Positions 10,895 through 20,982 of a stretch of 64,000 bases of DNA are shown here, one piece after another. The stretch is from Datisca glomerata. Taxonomy: Eukaryota; Streptophyta; Magnoliopsida; Cucurbitales; Datiscaceae. The position numbers and the translations under genes were made by a program. The notes under the pieces were generated by a model, which had not been told where the DNA came from, ran no database searches, and was given only the letters and a program-made list of their open reading frames with translations. Every line of letters begins with the position of its first letter. Positions within the stretch are counted from its first letter, which is position 1. The stretch lies in contig QANY01005313.1 in assembly GCA_003255025.1 (NCBI GenBank), forward strand, positions 62,001 through 126,000, read 5' to 3'.

Positions 10895-11953
10895 TTAGGA
10901 TATTTTCTCTACTAATTGGGAGTGGATATAGACGGATGAGCGTTTGACTTGCTGTTTTCTTGGCTGGGTTATGGTTTTCCATTGTCTTGTGCTTGTGGTT
11001 TTGCATATTAGAATGATGAAGATTGACTTGGTTCTGTAAAATTTCATTTATTTGAGGTTTTGCCAATAGTTTTGCAATTTCATCATAATTTTGTTGCGGA
11101 CAACTGTGATATCGATATAAAAAATGAAATTCAATGACGGTATGCGACTAATTTTAACCTAAACGATGAAATCATGTATGGTCATCCATTCATTATCAGA
11201 GAGAGATTTGTGTTTTGGATTTTGTTGAAGAGTGTTAATAGTTGACAATTTGTACATTTAAGATCAAATTGACAAAATGAAATTTGTGGAGACCAAATTA
11301 AGAGCGAGCACAACTCTAAAGTCAGTGGACTTTTACACTACCTTCTATAACTCAAATCCTCTTCTTGTTATTTCATGGAAAAGAAAAGCACTGATTTTCA
11401 ACCATCACGAGAGTATGATAAAGTTCATCTTCAAATTTCCTACTTGTTCTACTCTGCCTTCATCGTTTCTTTATCTGTTTCCTGCCCTTTCTTAAATTAA
11501 TCTAAACATCCAAAACTTTAACAAGACTTGACGTTTACATAAAATACTGATTCTTAACTTTTGAAAGAAATGAGAATGGACTCATCATTTTAGTGCTTTT
11601 TCTATAACTTTATATATACAGATTAATTACTCACACATCCAGTCATCATCAAAATTGCCGCACCACATCTTGCTGCCGCCAAAGCTTACAATGGGTTTAG
11701 TCCTAATTAACGAAATTAGGATTTGAACCCATGCCATATTGGACCAAGGATCCGAATGACACAATCTTTTAGATTCCCAATATGTTTAGCTCGTCATCGC
11801 TCAGATTTGGTTAAAATGCAGTGAAATTGCCCTTATATAGAGGAAAATTTGTGTATTAGAATGACGAACCATTTCTAGATAGAGCAAACCGTGGAAATCA
11901 ATTTCTTTAAGACTATCTAAACCACGAAAATGTCAATAAAAAGTCATGTTATG
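10895..11953. other. intergenic, no gene recognised
   Basis: Only short frames without family features occur, for example 11277-11495 on the plus strand. The segment ends at the CTACC target duplication of the copia element. Confidence 0.6.
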
Positions 11954-11958
11954 CTACC
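11954..11958. other. target site duplication CTACC, left copy
   Basis: CTACC directly precedes the left LTR (TATTGTGAG) and is repeated directly after the right LTR at 20237-20241. A 5-bp duplication is the normal copia integrase footprint. Confidence 0.85.
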
Positions 11959-12858
11959 TATTGTGAGTAGAGATGGAACAAGACACTTTTATTAACCAAC
12001 GATTACAAAGAAATAAGAAACGATTACAAAGAAATAAGAAACGATTACAACGTAATTGCAACAGAAACAATTACAGCAAAATTTATCTGATCTAATAAAC
12101 AAATAAAATGAAAAACGATTACAGAAAAATTAGAACTGAAAATAAGATGTAGATTAAGGATTGCTCGAATGCAATGTCCTAAAGACAATAATCGTCCTCC
12201 ACATGGTGCTTGGAGACTACGATGAATCGTCTTTACAGGATACAACGATCTAAGTCAGAATAAGCAACCGATCACTCTGACCCTCACAGAACTCATTTTG
12301 TATTTCTCTCAATATGCAGGATGCTTGGTGTTTGAGTGATGTTGTGTTTGTCTTCTTAAAAAATGAAGCTAATGATGCCTGATTCTAATATATAACGTTC
12401 AAAGCTTGGAGAGCGAGCAAAACGTGTAGATAAATTAGAATAAAATTTTTTATGATATTGTGAGATAATGAGAGATTTTGTGAGATAATAGATGTATTTT
12501 AATGATCTTCTGCAGATAATTACAGATTCTGTTTAGAGATATTTACTTCCTCTCCAAATAAATCAAAAAAAATTTATCCAAAAATAAATCTTTTGATCGT
12601 ACCAAAACCAAACTGAGCAGACCGGACGTCGCGCACATGAAGGGAGGACCATGTGCCATCTAGGTTCTCTCTTCCCCACAAAATATGGGGTGCCCCTTGG
12701 GGCTAACCCCAAGGCATGAATGTTGAGTTTATAAACCCAACATTCTATCTTTGAGTTTCCAATGTGGGACAAATTCCCACTCTATTTCACATCACACACT
12801 TTCATTCATTTTTCAATCTTTCTTTGATTTTTCTTCTCTTCTTCTTTTCTCTCCATCA
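11959..12858 (-). repeat. 3' LTR of copia element 1 (900 bp)
   Basis: It matches the right LTR along most of its length (shared TGTGAGTAGAGATG, CTTGGAGACTAC, TTGGGGCTAACCCCAAGG). On the minus strand it starts TGATGGAGAG. It has a TATA-like box TTTATAAA at 12728-12735 and an extra copy of a 21-bp repeat (CGATTACAAAGAAATAAGAAA) at 12000-12056. It also holds a strip of roughly 120 bp near 12385-12500 that the other LTR lacks. Open frames at 12045-12245 and 12563-12772 are LTR by-products. Confidence 0.92.
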
Positions 12859-12867
12859 ATCCCCTAC
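12859..12867 (-). other. polypurine tract of copia element 1
   Basis: On the minus strand GTAGGGGAT lies immediately before the 3' LTR start TGATGGAGAG, the expected place for plus-strand priming. Confidence 0.7.
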
Positions 12868-13439
12868 ATGAATGAAATGTGTCCTAACTAGACAACAACA
12901 TGAGAGAGATAGCATATGAGACATGCATCAAGAGAGGTGACTTTTGGACTTGAACCTTCCGTAGTGAGAATTCATCGAATTTATTCTGAAGAACAGTGAA
13001 CTACGTTCTTAAACTGAACTTCCTCTTAGATAAACCGAGACAACAAATTTCACACATATCTCATCTTAATACATCTGAGTTCATACGATTTTGTTCATTT
13101 TGGTCATGAACATAAACCGCTTTCATAAGAGCTTTAGAGAGGTTAAGCCATTCAGACCTCTCATAGAAGCGACCCCACTTTTACTCTCATATAGGTGACA
13201 ATGATTAAGAGTATTCTGTCACTACTCCTCTGGCAAGCAGAACATAAATGTCATTAAATACTTACGTATACCCTTTTACGTCGACATACAACACACTATC
13301 TTCATATCATAGCAACAAGAAAAAACCATAGGTTTCTCAGTGTTTCAATTTGAATCATCCATGCCAGTTTGCCTATTGAACCTAGATCTTGGGATCTCCA
13401 GTCAACTATGTTAGGTTATCACCTGAATGATTCATTGAA

Positions 13440-15057
13440 TATGCTTTAGTCTCATTCCCCTCGATGTTTGTTTTATTAGTTCCCTTGACAATCCTTTCGT
13501 CAAAGGATCAACAAGATTCTCCTTTGACCTTATAAACTCTAAGGAAATCACCACATTGGACAACAATTGCTTAATGGTTTATTATGTCTTCGTCTAATAT
13601 GTCTAGACTTACCATTATACACATTATTTTTTGCTCTAAAGGCTGTAACCATATTGTCACAGTTGACACATATAGCTGACACTGGTTTAGGCCACACCAG
13701 AATATCTTCTAGAAAATTCCTGAGTCATTCAGCTTCTTTACAAGCCTTGTCCAATGCTATGAATTCTGATTCCATAGTTGAATGAGCTATACAGATCTGC
13801 TTAGTAGACCTCCACGAGATAGCTCCACCACCTAGGGTAAACACATATCCACTAGTAGATTTAGTCTCTAAAATGTCTGATATCCAGTTAGTATCGCTAA
13901 ATCCTTCTATCACCGGCGGATAGGTTGAGTAATGTAGTTCGTAGTTCATTGTGAATTTTAAGCACCTTAGTACTCTCACCAATGCACTCTAGTGATCACG
14001 TCCAGAATTACTCGTATATCTTGTCAACCTTTCAACTGAATAGGCTATATCAGGCCTGGTGAAATTCATGATATACATTAAACTTTCAATTATTTGTGAG
14101 TACTCCAATTGAGATACTCCAACTCCATTATTCTTCCTTAACTTATAATTTGGGTCGAAAGGAGTTACAGTAGGTTTACTTTCATATTGCCCAAACCTTT
14201 TCAAAATCTTTTCTACATAGTGAGACTGGGTAAAGGTATATTCATTTTCAGTTCTCTTTACTCGAATTCCAAGAATGATATCTACTTGACCTAAGTCTTT
14301 CATGTCAAATTTAGAATTCAACATCCTCTTGGTAGAGGATATTATATCCTTGTTTGATCCAACTATAAGCATGTCATCTACATACAAGCATATTATGACA
14401 AACTGATCATTAGTACCTTTAATGTAGACACATTTATCACACTCATTTATCTTGAATCCATAAGATAATATTGTATGATCAAACTTCTCATGTCATTGTT
14501 TCGGTGCTTGTTTTAATCCATAAAGTGATTTAACAAATTTATAGACCTTTCGTTTCTTAACCTTTAACCACGAACCCTTCAGGCTGTTCCATATAGATTT
14601 CTTCATCCAATTCTCCATTTAAGAAAGCAGTCTTTACATCCATTTGATGAATTTCCAAAGTATGCAAAGCTGCTGGTGCAATCAGCAGCCTAATAGATGT
14701 GATTCTCGTCACTGGAGAATAGGTATCGAAAAAGTCTATGCCTTCCTTCTATTGGTATCCTTTAGCTACCAACCGAGCTTTGTACTTTTCAATAGTACCA
14801 TCAGCTCTTAGCTTTCTTTTAAAGATCCATTTACAGCCTATTGGTTTATCTCAGGAGGGAGATCAACCAACATCCACGTATTATTTTGCATTATGAAATC
14901 TATCTCATTATCGACTGCTTCATTCCAAAAAGGAGCATCAGGGTTGGACATTGCCTCCTTATAGGTTTGAGGTTCAGCCTCCGTCAGGTATGTTAGAAAC
15001 TCTGGGCCAAATGAGGTACTCGTTTTAGCTCTTTTACTTCTTCTAAGCTCAGGTTCA
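13440..15057 (-). pseudogene. copia reverse transcriptase and RNase H, broken
   Basis: The minus strand encodes the reverse transcriptase catalytic motif YVDD (near 14380) with MKDLGQVDIILGI downstream, then the TRPDIAYSVERL motif. RNase H follows, with [25 protein letters not shown] and STMESEF (13725-13982) and a tail near 13450-13560 resembling DPLTKGLSR in mutated form. Upstream RT blocks (14400-15057) are readable only across several frames. Open pieces at 13725-13982 and 13989-14387 are separated by a stop. The product would have copied the element RNA into DNA. Confidence 0.88.
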
Positions 15058-15071
15058 GATTCTTCATCAAT

Positions 15072-15930
15072 CTAAGCTCTAGAAAAACTTTCTTCTAATT
15101 CTCGTTTGACATTTTGACCGTGTCTTCCTTCCTTAAAAGGAAACACATTCTCAAAGAATTCTGCATTGACAAACTCCATTATAGAGTTGGTACTTATGTC
15201 AGAAATTTCTGACCTAATAATCAAAAATCTATATGCAGCATTGTTCAATGCATATCCAATGAAAACACAGTTTATTGTCTTAGGTCCAAGCTTTACTCTC
15301 TTTAGCAATTGTACTTGTACCTTTGTGAGACACCCCTACACTTTTAGGATTTTATAGGAAGATAACTTCCCTTTCCACTCTTCATAAGGAGACTTGTTGG
15401 TCTTTTTATGTGGAATCCTGTTAAGTATGTCGTTTGCTGTAAGCAATGCCTCCCCCCACAAATTTTGGGGTAATCCAGAACTGTTCAACATACAGTTCAC
15501 CATATCTTTCAGAGTTCTATTTTTCCTTTCAGCCACCCCGTTCTATTGAGGCGTGTAAGGTGTTGTAGTTTGATGCACAATTCCATGTAGAGCACAGAAT
15601 TCAGACAGCATAGTAAAGTCATTCTCCACCCCGGTCAGATCTAAGCACTTTGATATGTTTATCAAGTTGTTTTTCAACTTCAGACTTGTATGTCTTAAAC
15701 ATATCCAAAGTCTCATCCTTTGAATGAAACAGATATACATAGCAATATTTACTGAAATCATTAATAAATGTAACAAAATATTTTCTACTTCCCTACTAGG
15801 AGTTAATTTTAAATCACATAAATCATTATGTATTAAATCAAATAGGCCATTCGTTCTCTCTACAAATTTAAATTATTTTCTTGCAAATTAGATTCTACGC
15901 ATATTTCACATTTATTTCATTTTTGCATCG
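15072..15930 (-). pseudogene. copia integrase core, broken
   Basis: Minus-strand pieces read CEICVES (near 15900), DLTGVENDFTMLSEFC, HGIVHQTTTPYTPQ and AERKNRTLKDMVNCML, then WGEALLTANDILNRIP and a C-terminal part with GPKTINCVFIGYA. This is the copia integrase order. The glutamine expected between PYTPQ and NG is a TAG stop at about 15543, and the RGGE block is damaged. The upstream side is cut by the foreign block beginning near 15933. Confidence 0.87.
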
Positions 15931-15939
15931 TACGTTTGG

Positions 15940-16250
15940 ACTATTTGGTAGAGTCCATTGAGAAAAGCCACCTTGAGTGGGCAGAAAGTCTTTCTAGGAT
16001 ATTTTGAGTTCCATTGAGGTGCTCAAGGCCCAGATTGCGGACCTTACCACAGAAGTAAACGTGGTTAAGAGGGCCATTGGGAATGGCAAAGTTGGGGACG
16101 TGGATGCCCCAAGTCGGATTGGGGTGCCCGAACGTGCTATAATGGCGCCCGAGACGCAAAGGAACTGGAGAACTTCCTATGGGACATGGAGCAGTACTTC
16201 CGAGCCACTCGGCCAGGCTCAGAGGATGCTATGGTGTCGATGGTAGGCTT
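15940..16250 (+). pseudogene. Ty3/gypsy (chromovirus-like) gag fragment
   Basis: The plus strand reads LVESIEKSHLEWAESLSRIF, then in another frame KAQIADLTTEVNVVKRAIGN, and after a further frame change near 16141 RDAKELENFLWDMEQYFRA. These are blocks of the gag protein of plant chromovirus-type elements. Only a ~100-residue slice is present, without zinc knuckle or LTR. Two frameshifts show it is dead. It directly adjoins the organelle-like segment. Confidence 0.8.
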
Positions 16251-17765
16251 TCGGATAGAGAGAATGCTTTCGGGTAGGGTGGTAGGCTTCATGCTATGCT
16301 GTTATGCTTGATGATAGTCAACATGCTTAATCGGTATCGGTCTTGTTCAATTTTCGTAGTAGATCCCTTAAAGGAATTGATCGACTAAAGGAAGAATTTG
16401 TGCTTGACAAAGAATTAGCCCGGACCCGAGAAAGCCAAAAGGCTATCTTTCTCTTAGGAGTCGATTTAGTAGTTCACGATGAAAGGCATAGTAGAGAAAG
16501 GCGAGAAAGACCAGGCAATCTCCGAGTTGAAATCGATCCCAGACCCGGTAAATAGGAGTTTTCCCAGCTCCAGGGAAATTTATTTTTGAACGATCCCAAG
16601 TGCTAGCCGAAAGGCGGATTCAGATTCTGCTTTCACTGCCATAGTTGAAGGAAGGATTTGCTGCTTTCTTACTCTTATTCCGTCACATCGAGGTAGTGCT
16701 AACTAATCGAAAATCTCCTTACGATCTGTCTTCTATTATTCAATTGATAGTTAGCGCTCCGTGGGACTGCTTGTTCGTGAGGTGGATGCTGGCTGACGAG
16801 GTATACCCAGGAAAGGACTATTCCCACTAACTAGCGCTTCGCCCCTTTTTTCTTATGCCTCTTGGGAGGCAGATTCTTGCTACTCCCATGTGCTGCTACC
16901 TAAGAGAAGATAGCGACTATCAGCTTACTACTGGAGCGTAATAGTCGAATCGCTAGGCTGCTTCACCCCTCTCGCTAACTTACTACCTCCGGCAGAAAAA
17001 AAAAGGGCTATCCGCAATCAACACATTCATGCACACCGCCATCAACAGACATTCCAAAGACAGACATGCACACTACCACTACCTGCTTACTTGCTCTCAC
17101 GTAGCGAAGATAGTTAGCACTACCTTATTCGCTTACCAGAGAGCTAACCTCTAAGAGAGATTCTTTAAACCAAGAAAGCCACCTCTACCAAATCAATAAG
17201 AAAGGCACCGCCACGAGAACATGGTTACTGCTTACATGGGGGGCTGCGGTCCCCAAACCCCCAGATTTACTACTTGCTGCTAACTACCCGAAGATGCCTC
17301 TCTTCTTTTCGGAAGAGAATACCTTCTTTCGTAAGAGAATAAGACTTTACGAAATGCAGCAGTACAGTTAAGTTCATAACATCTACAACTACTTCTTTCA
17401 AACCCAACCCCCTACTCTTGCATTTTTCTTTCTGTAACCCCTTCTTCTTTCAAAGACAACAACGTATTCTCAAACCACCTATTCTTGAAAATGGGCATAT
17501 TATATCAAGAAGGCCATTAGACTCACTGACTTCTTCTTTCTTGCGAATTGTCTTCGATTCTAAGCCCTTACCCTGCTAACTCTTCGAAAGAGAGTCACCC
17601 TCTTTCAGACCCTCATATTAGAGAGAGCATAATTTTCTCATCCCAAAGGAAAGATGAATGGGAAGAGGGCGTCTGAGCTACCCTTGAGGCTAATTAGAAG
17701 AAGAGGATTACCTACCTTTACTGTAAGGCTTTGGGGAAGCCTGCTCCGAGTAAACTCGCGATTCT
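16251..17765. other. probable mitochondrial-derived DNA (NUMT-like)
   Basis: Base composition changes abruptly to a more GC-rich, repeat-poor texture with many short phrases such as AACTAGCGCTTCGCCCC, CTAAGAGAGATTCTTTAAAC and GGAAGCCTGCTCCGAGTAAA. This texture is typical of plant mitochondrial spacers and unlike the rest of the window. A plus-strand frame at 16343-16555 (70 codons, RSLKGIDRLKEEFVLDKELA) is not recognised as a known gene. The organellar origin is inferred from texture only. Confidence 0.5.
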
Positions 17766-17775
17766 CTTAGGCGGA

Positions 17776-18630
17776 AAATGATCTAGGTAGATGTTCTAAA
17801 TTAATCATACGTGGTAAGGAACAAAAATTAACATGATCTAATCTAGCATGCCAAATATTAGAAAGTTCAGCAATATAAACAAAAGAAGCAGCAGAATTAT
17901 CATTAATGATTGCATGGGTTACAACAGACACATTAAGTTTAAAAAGATCATCAAAACTATAACCCTTCCCAACAAACATCCCTCCCTTAGTCAGAATAAA
18001 CTTGCCAGTATCAAAGACAAGCTTAAATCCACTTTTACATAAAAGAGATCCTGAAATCAAATTTCTATGCAGGTACATGCAAGACGTCTAGGAGAGTAAG
18101 TTGTTTTTCGGATGTGAATTTCAGTACAACATTTCCCTTTCCCTTAACAGCAGCTTCTGAGGCGTTCTCATATAGAGAACCTCATCTTTATCAACCTCAG
18201 CATAAGTTGAAAAGATGGTTCGGTCATTGCACACGTGCTTCGTAGCACCAGTGTCGACCCACCATTCCTTGGTGTCAGTGACCATACAGATTTCAGAAAT
18301 CATTGCACAGAGATCATCTATCTCTATCATATTTGCTTGGTTCGTTTTCCCACTGTTACGGGTTTGGTTACTATCGTTTTGATCTTTCTTAAACCGGAAG
18401 TCCTTTGCTCTATGTCCGGCTTTACCGCACACCCAGCAACTGCCCTTAATGAGTTTATCTGAATTACCTTTTTGAGCATTGCTTGTCGATATCTTCCTTT
18501 TCTTGTCCGGTGTATTAGATTTGTTTCCTTCTACCACATTAGCTTTCATTCCGTAGGTTGCCCACATTGCTTTCTTTTCATTTTTCCGGTTGTTCTCCTC
18601 TATCCTCAGTCGAACAATCAAATCCTCCAT
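17776..18630 (-). pseudogene. copia zinc knuckle, protease and GAG-pre-integrase
   Basis: On the minus strand the order is a zinc knuckle (18397-18438), protease with EWWVDTGATKHVC (DTG active site, near 18260), then after a frame change at about 18090-18121 HRNLISGSLLCKSGFKLVFD, GGMFVGKGYSFDD and IWHARLDHVNF (GAG-pre-integrase). The zinc knuckle reads CWVCGKAGHRAKDF: the fourth metal ligand, normally Cys, is Phe (TTC where TGC is expected). The text is cut at about 17775 by the foreign block. Confidence 0.88.
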
Positions 18631-18636
18631 GTTGAG

Positions 18637-19170
18637 CTACTTACGTTTGTGCTTCAGATAATTCTTGAAGTCCTTCCCTGACAGCGGCAGCTTCTCGATG
18701 ATGGACGTGACTTGGAAAGGTTCATTCACGATCATCCCCTCGATCTTCATGTTGTTAAAGATGATCTGCAACTCCTCCACTTGATTGATTACCGTGTTCT
18801 TATCATCCATCTCGTATTTCAGAAATTTTTCGACAATAAATTTCTTCGTCCTGACATCCTCCATTTTGTATTTCTTTTCTAAGGCTTGCCACAGTTCCTT
18901 TGCCGTCTTAAATGACAAGTAGACGTCGTAGAGGGTGTCTACCAAGCCGTTCAAGATATAGTTTCGGCTAAGGAAATCCGAATGGATCCAGGCTTCCCGT
19001 GCAGATGCTAGTTCCTTCGATTGTCCTTTCATCGGTGCATGAGGAATATCGCCCGTCAGCAGATGTGCTAGATTGAGAGTGTTCAGATAGAAGACCATCT
19101 TCTATTGCCATTGTTTGAAGTCGTCCCCTTTGAATTTTTTCGGTCTCTCAGCGTGCATAGTTTTGATCCC
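18637..19170 (-). pseudogene. copia gag, N-terminal part
   Basis: The minus strand starts near 19162 with MHAERPKKFKGDDFKQWQ, meets a stop near 19102, and continues as 153 codons with HLLTGDIPHAPMKG, SAREAWIHSDFLSRNYILNG, AKELWQALEKKYK and LQIIFNNMKIEGM. This is the UBN2-type gag polypeptide of copia elements. Near 18630 the frame shifts into the zinc-knuckle part. Confidence 0.88.
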
Positions 19171-19202
19171 AGCAGATTGTTCCAGAATTATTGTCTTTAG
19201 AT

Positions 19203-20236
19203 TATTGTGAGTAGAGATGAAACAAGATACTTTCATTAACCAACGATTACAAAGAAATAAGGAACGATTACAACGTAATTGCAATAGAAACGATTAGAGC
19301 AAAATTTATTTGATCTAATAAACAAATAAAATGAAAAACGATTACAACAAAATTAGAACTGAAAATACGATGTAGATCGAGGATTGCTCGAAAGCAATGT
19401 CCTAAAGACAATAATCGCCCTCCACAGGGTGCTTGGAGACTACGACGAATCGTCTCTGCAGAAAACAACGATCTAAATCAGAGTACAGCAACTGATCACT
19501 CTGACCCTCACAGAACTCCATTTGTATTTCTCTCAATATGCATGATGCTTAGTGTTTGAGTGTTGTTGTGTTCGTCTTCTTAAAAAACAAAGCTAATGAA
19601 ATCCTATTTTAATTATCTTCTGCAGATAATTACAGAACAGTAAAATTAGAACTGAAAATACGATGTATATCGAGGATTGCTCGAAAGCAATGTCCTAAAG
19701 GCAATAATCGTCCTCCACAGGGTGCTTGGAGACTACGACGAATCGTCTCTACAGGATACAACGATCTAAATCAGAGTACAACAACCGATCACTCTGACCC
19801 TTACAGAACTCCTTTTGTATTTCTCTCAATATGCATGATGCTTAGTGTTTGAGTGTTGTTGTGTTCGTCTTCTTAAAAAATGAAGCTAATGATGCCCTAT
19901 TTTAATTATCTTCTGCAGATAATTACAGATTCTATTTGAAAATATTTACTTGCTGTTCAAGTATAAATCTTTTGACCGTACCAAGCCGGCCGGACGGACA
20001 GCGGCGACGCGCGCGTATGAAGGAGGACCATGTGTCATCTAGATTCTCTCTTCCCCACAAAATGTGGGGTCCCCTTGGGGCTAACCCCAAGGCATGAATA
20101 TTGAGTTTATAAACCCAACATTCTATACTTGAGTTTCGAATGTCGGACAAATTCCCATTTTATTTCACATCACACACTTTCATTCCTTTTTCAATCTTTT
20201 TTTTATTTTTCTTCTCTTTTTTCTTTCTCTCCAACA
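19203..20236 (-). repeat. 5' LTR of copia element 1 (1034 bp) with internal duplication
   Basis: It matches the left LTR and on the minus strand starts TGTTGGAGAG. It carries a 293-bp tandem duplication (19349-19641 and about 19642-19934), both copies containing GATTGCTCGAAAGCAATGTC and CTTCTGCAGATAATTACAG. A TATA-like TTTATAAA lies at 20106-20113. The two LTRs also differ by many substitutions, so the insertion is not recent. Confidence 0.92.
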
Positions 20237-20241
20237 CTACC
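20237..20241. other. target site duplication CTACC, right copy
   Basis: This is the partner of 11954-11958, directly after the right LTR end CCAACA. It lies about 166 bp beyond the stop codon of the GNAT gene. Confidence 0.85.
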
Positions 20242-20406
20242 TAATCAAGTAATCACACGATTTACACTTAACAAGTCGATGCTGAATTGTTCAAATTTTC
20301 ACTATACCAAAGACGATGTTACCATAATTATCAATTAATATGTGCAAAATTCAACGCATACAATTAGCAATTAAAATGAGAAATTCAACCAAGAAATGAT
20401 ATTTTT

Positions 20407-20982
20407 CTATTTCTTTTTCGGTTTTCTGGAGAACACCATTCCACGAATCCCATCTGGATCCGCCACAAAACCCATAGGCCTATAGAAACCGAGAACACGG
20501 GGCTCCGAATACAAAGCAATGTTAGAAATCCCTCTGCTCAATATGTCCTCAATCAATCTCTCCATCACAGCCTTACCCAGACCTATCCCTTGGAAGGACG
20601 GATCCACCACCACGTCCCATATGATCGCGTTGAACACACCGTCTCCAGTAGCCCTAGCAAATGCCACCGGCCTTTGCGTCTTCATGTACTGGATCCAAAG
20701 CAATGCGTCAGTGTTCTCAAGCGCCACTTGGATCTTGGCCGGATCGCGCCTCGGGAAGCCGACGGCCACGAATACAGAGTTCAGCTGGTCGATATTGAGA
20801 TCGGAGATGGTCCGGTGGAGGACGAAGCCTCGGGATTCGAGGTCCTTGTCAGAAATGGAGTAATTCGTGGTTGGAGATGAGACTTGAGCAGAGATGGTGA
20901 CGGTGCGCGGCGGAGAGGGCGATATGCTGTGGAGGTGAACAGAGCATGGCAGTGGAGTGGAGATGATTCCACGTAGTAGCAT
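20407..20982 (-). CDS. plastid-targeted GCN5-related N-acetyltransferase (GNAT1/NSI-like)
   Basis: The protein has 191 residues from the chosen start (MLLRGIISTP). A longer frame extends to 21051, but its extra 23 residues interrupt what looks like a normal transit peptide. Residues 1-40 are rich in Ser, Pro and Thr and lack acidic residues, as in chloroplast transit peptides. The GNAT fold follows: VGFPRRD at 74-80, the core strand IIWDVVVDP at 120-128, the acetyl-CoA loop QGIGLG at 131-136, then SNIALYSEPRVLGFYRPMGF and DPDGIRGM. Plant plastid GNATs transfer acetyl from acetyl-CoA to protein N-termini, lysines or small amines such as serotonin; the substrate here is unknown. The frame is single-exon and uninterrupted. 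A copia element ends about 166 bp beyond the stop. Confidence 0.88.
   Translation of the reverse strand: MLLRGIISTPLPCSVHLHSISPSPPRTVTISAQVSSPTTNYSISDKDLESRGFVLHRTISDLNIDQLNSVFVAVGFPRRDPAKIQVALENTDALLWIQYMKTQRPVAFARATGDGVFNAIIWDVVVDPSFQGIGLGKAVMERLIEDILSRGISNIALYSEPRVLGFYRPMGFVADPDGIRGMVFSRKPKKK

Larger units (their letters stand above)
15933..17775 (+). mobile_element. foreign block inserted in copia element 1
   Basis: The copia polyprotein text stops at LEHLPRSFSA near 17770 and resumes at CEICVES near 15915. The DNA between is visibly GC-richer and unrelated. Its left ~310 bp is a chromovirus-type gag fragment; the rest resembles plant mitochondrial intergenic DNA. Exact ends are uncertain by some tens of bases, and no target duplication was recognised. 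The two parts may have arrived as one mosaic piece. Confidence 0.75.
11959..20236 (-). mobile_element. complete Ty1/copia element, nested insertion inside
   Basis: Read on the minus strand the order is 5' LTR (19203-20236), gag, protease, GAG-pre-integrase, integrase, reverse transcriptase, RNase H, polypurine tract and 3' LTR (11959-12858). Target duplications CTACC flank both ends. Integrase before reverse transcriptase defines copia. The element spans 8278 bp, of which about 1.84 kb (15933-17775) is foreign DNA inserted between the GAG-pre-integrase and the integrase. Many stops and frameshifts break pol. A tRNA-iMet-like primer site was not found next to the 5' LTR. Lineage is not assigned. 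Confidence 0.92.

Noticed and set aside
11700..11760. tRNA-like phrase (GATTTGAACCC) suggesting a tRNA gene
   Set aside because: No acceptor stem, D arm or anticodon arm can be built around it.
12045..12772. Two minus-strand open frames, with matching ones at 19268-19468 and 19932-20150
   Set aside because: They lie inside the LTRs of copia element 1; their conservation reflects LTR identity, not coding.
20519..20880. Plus-strand frames of 96-114 codons opposite the GNAT gene
   Set aside because: They are antisense shadows; the minus-strand frame has the GNAT motifs.
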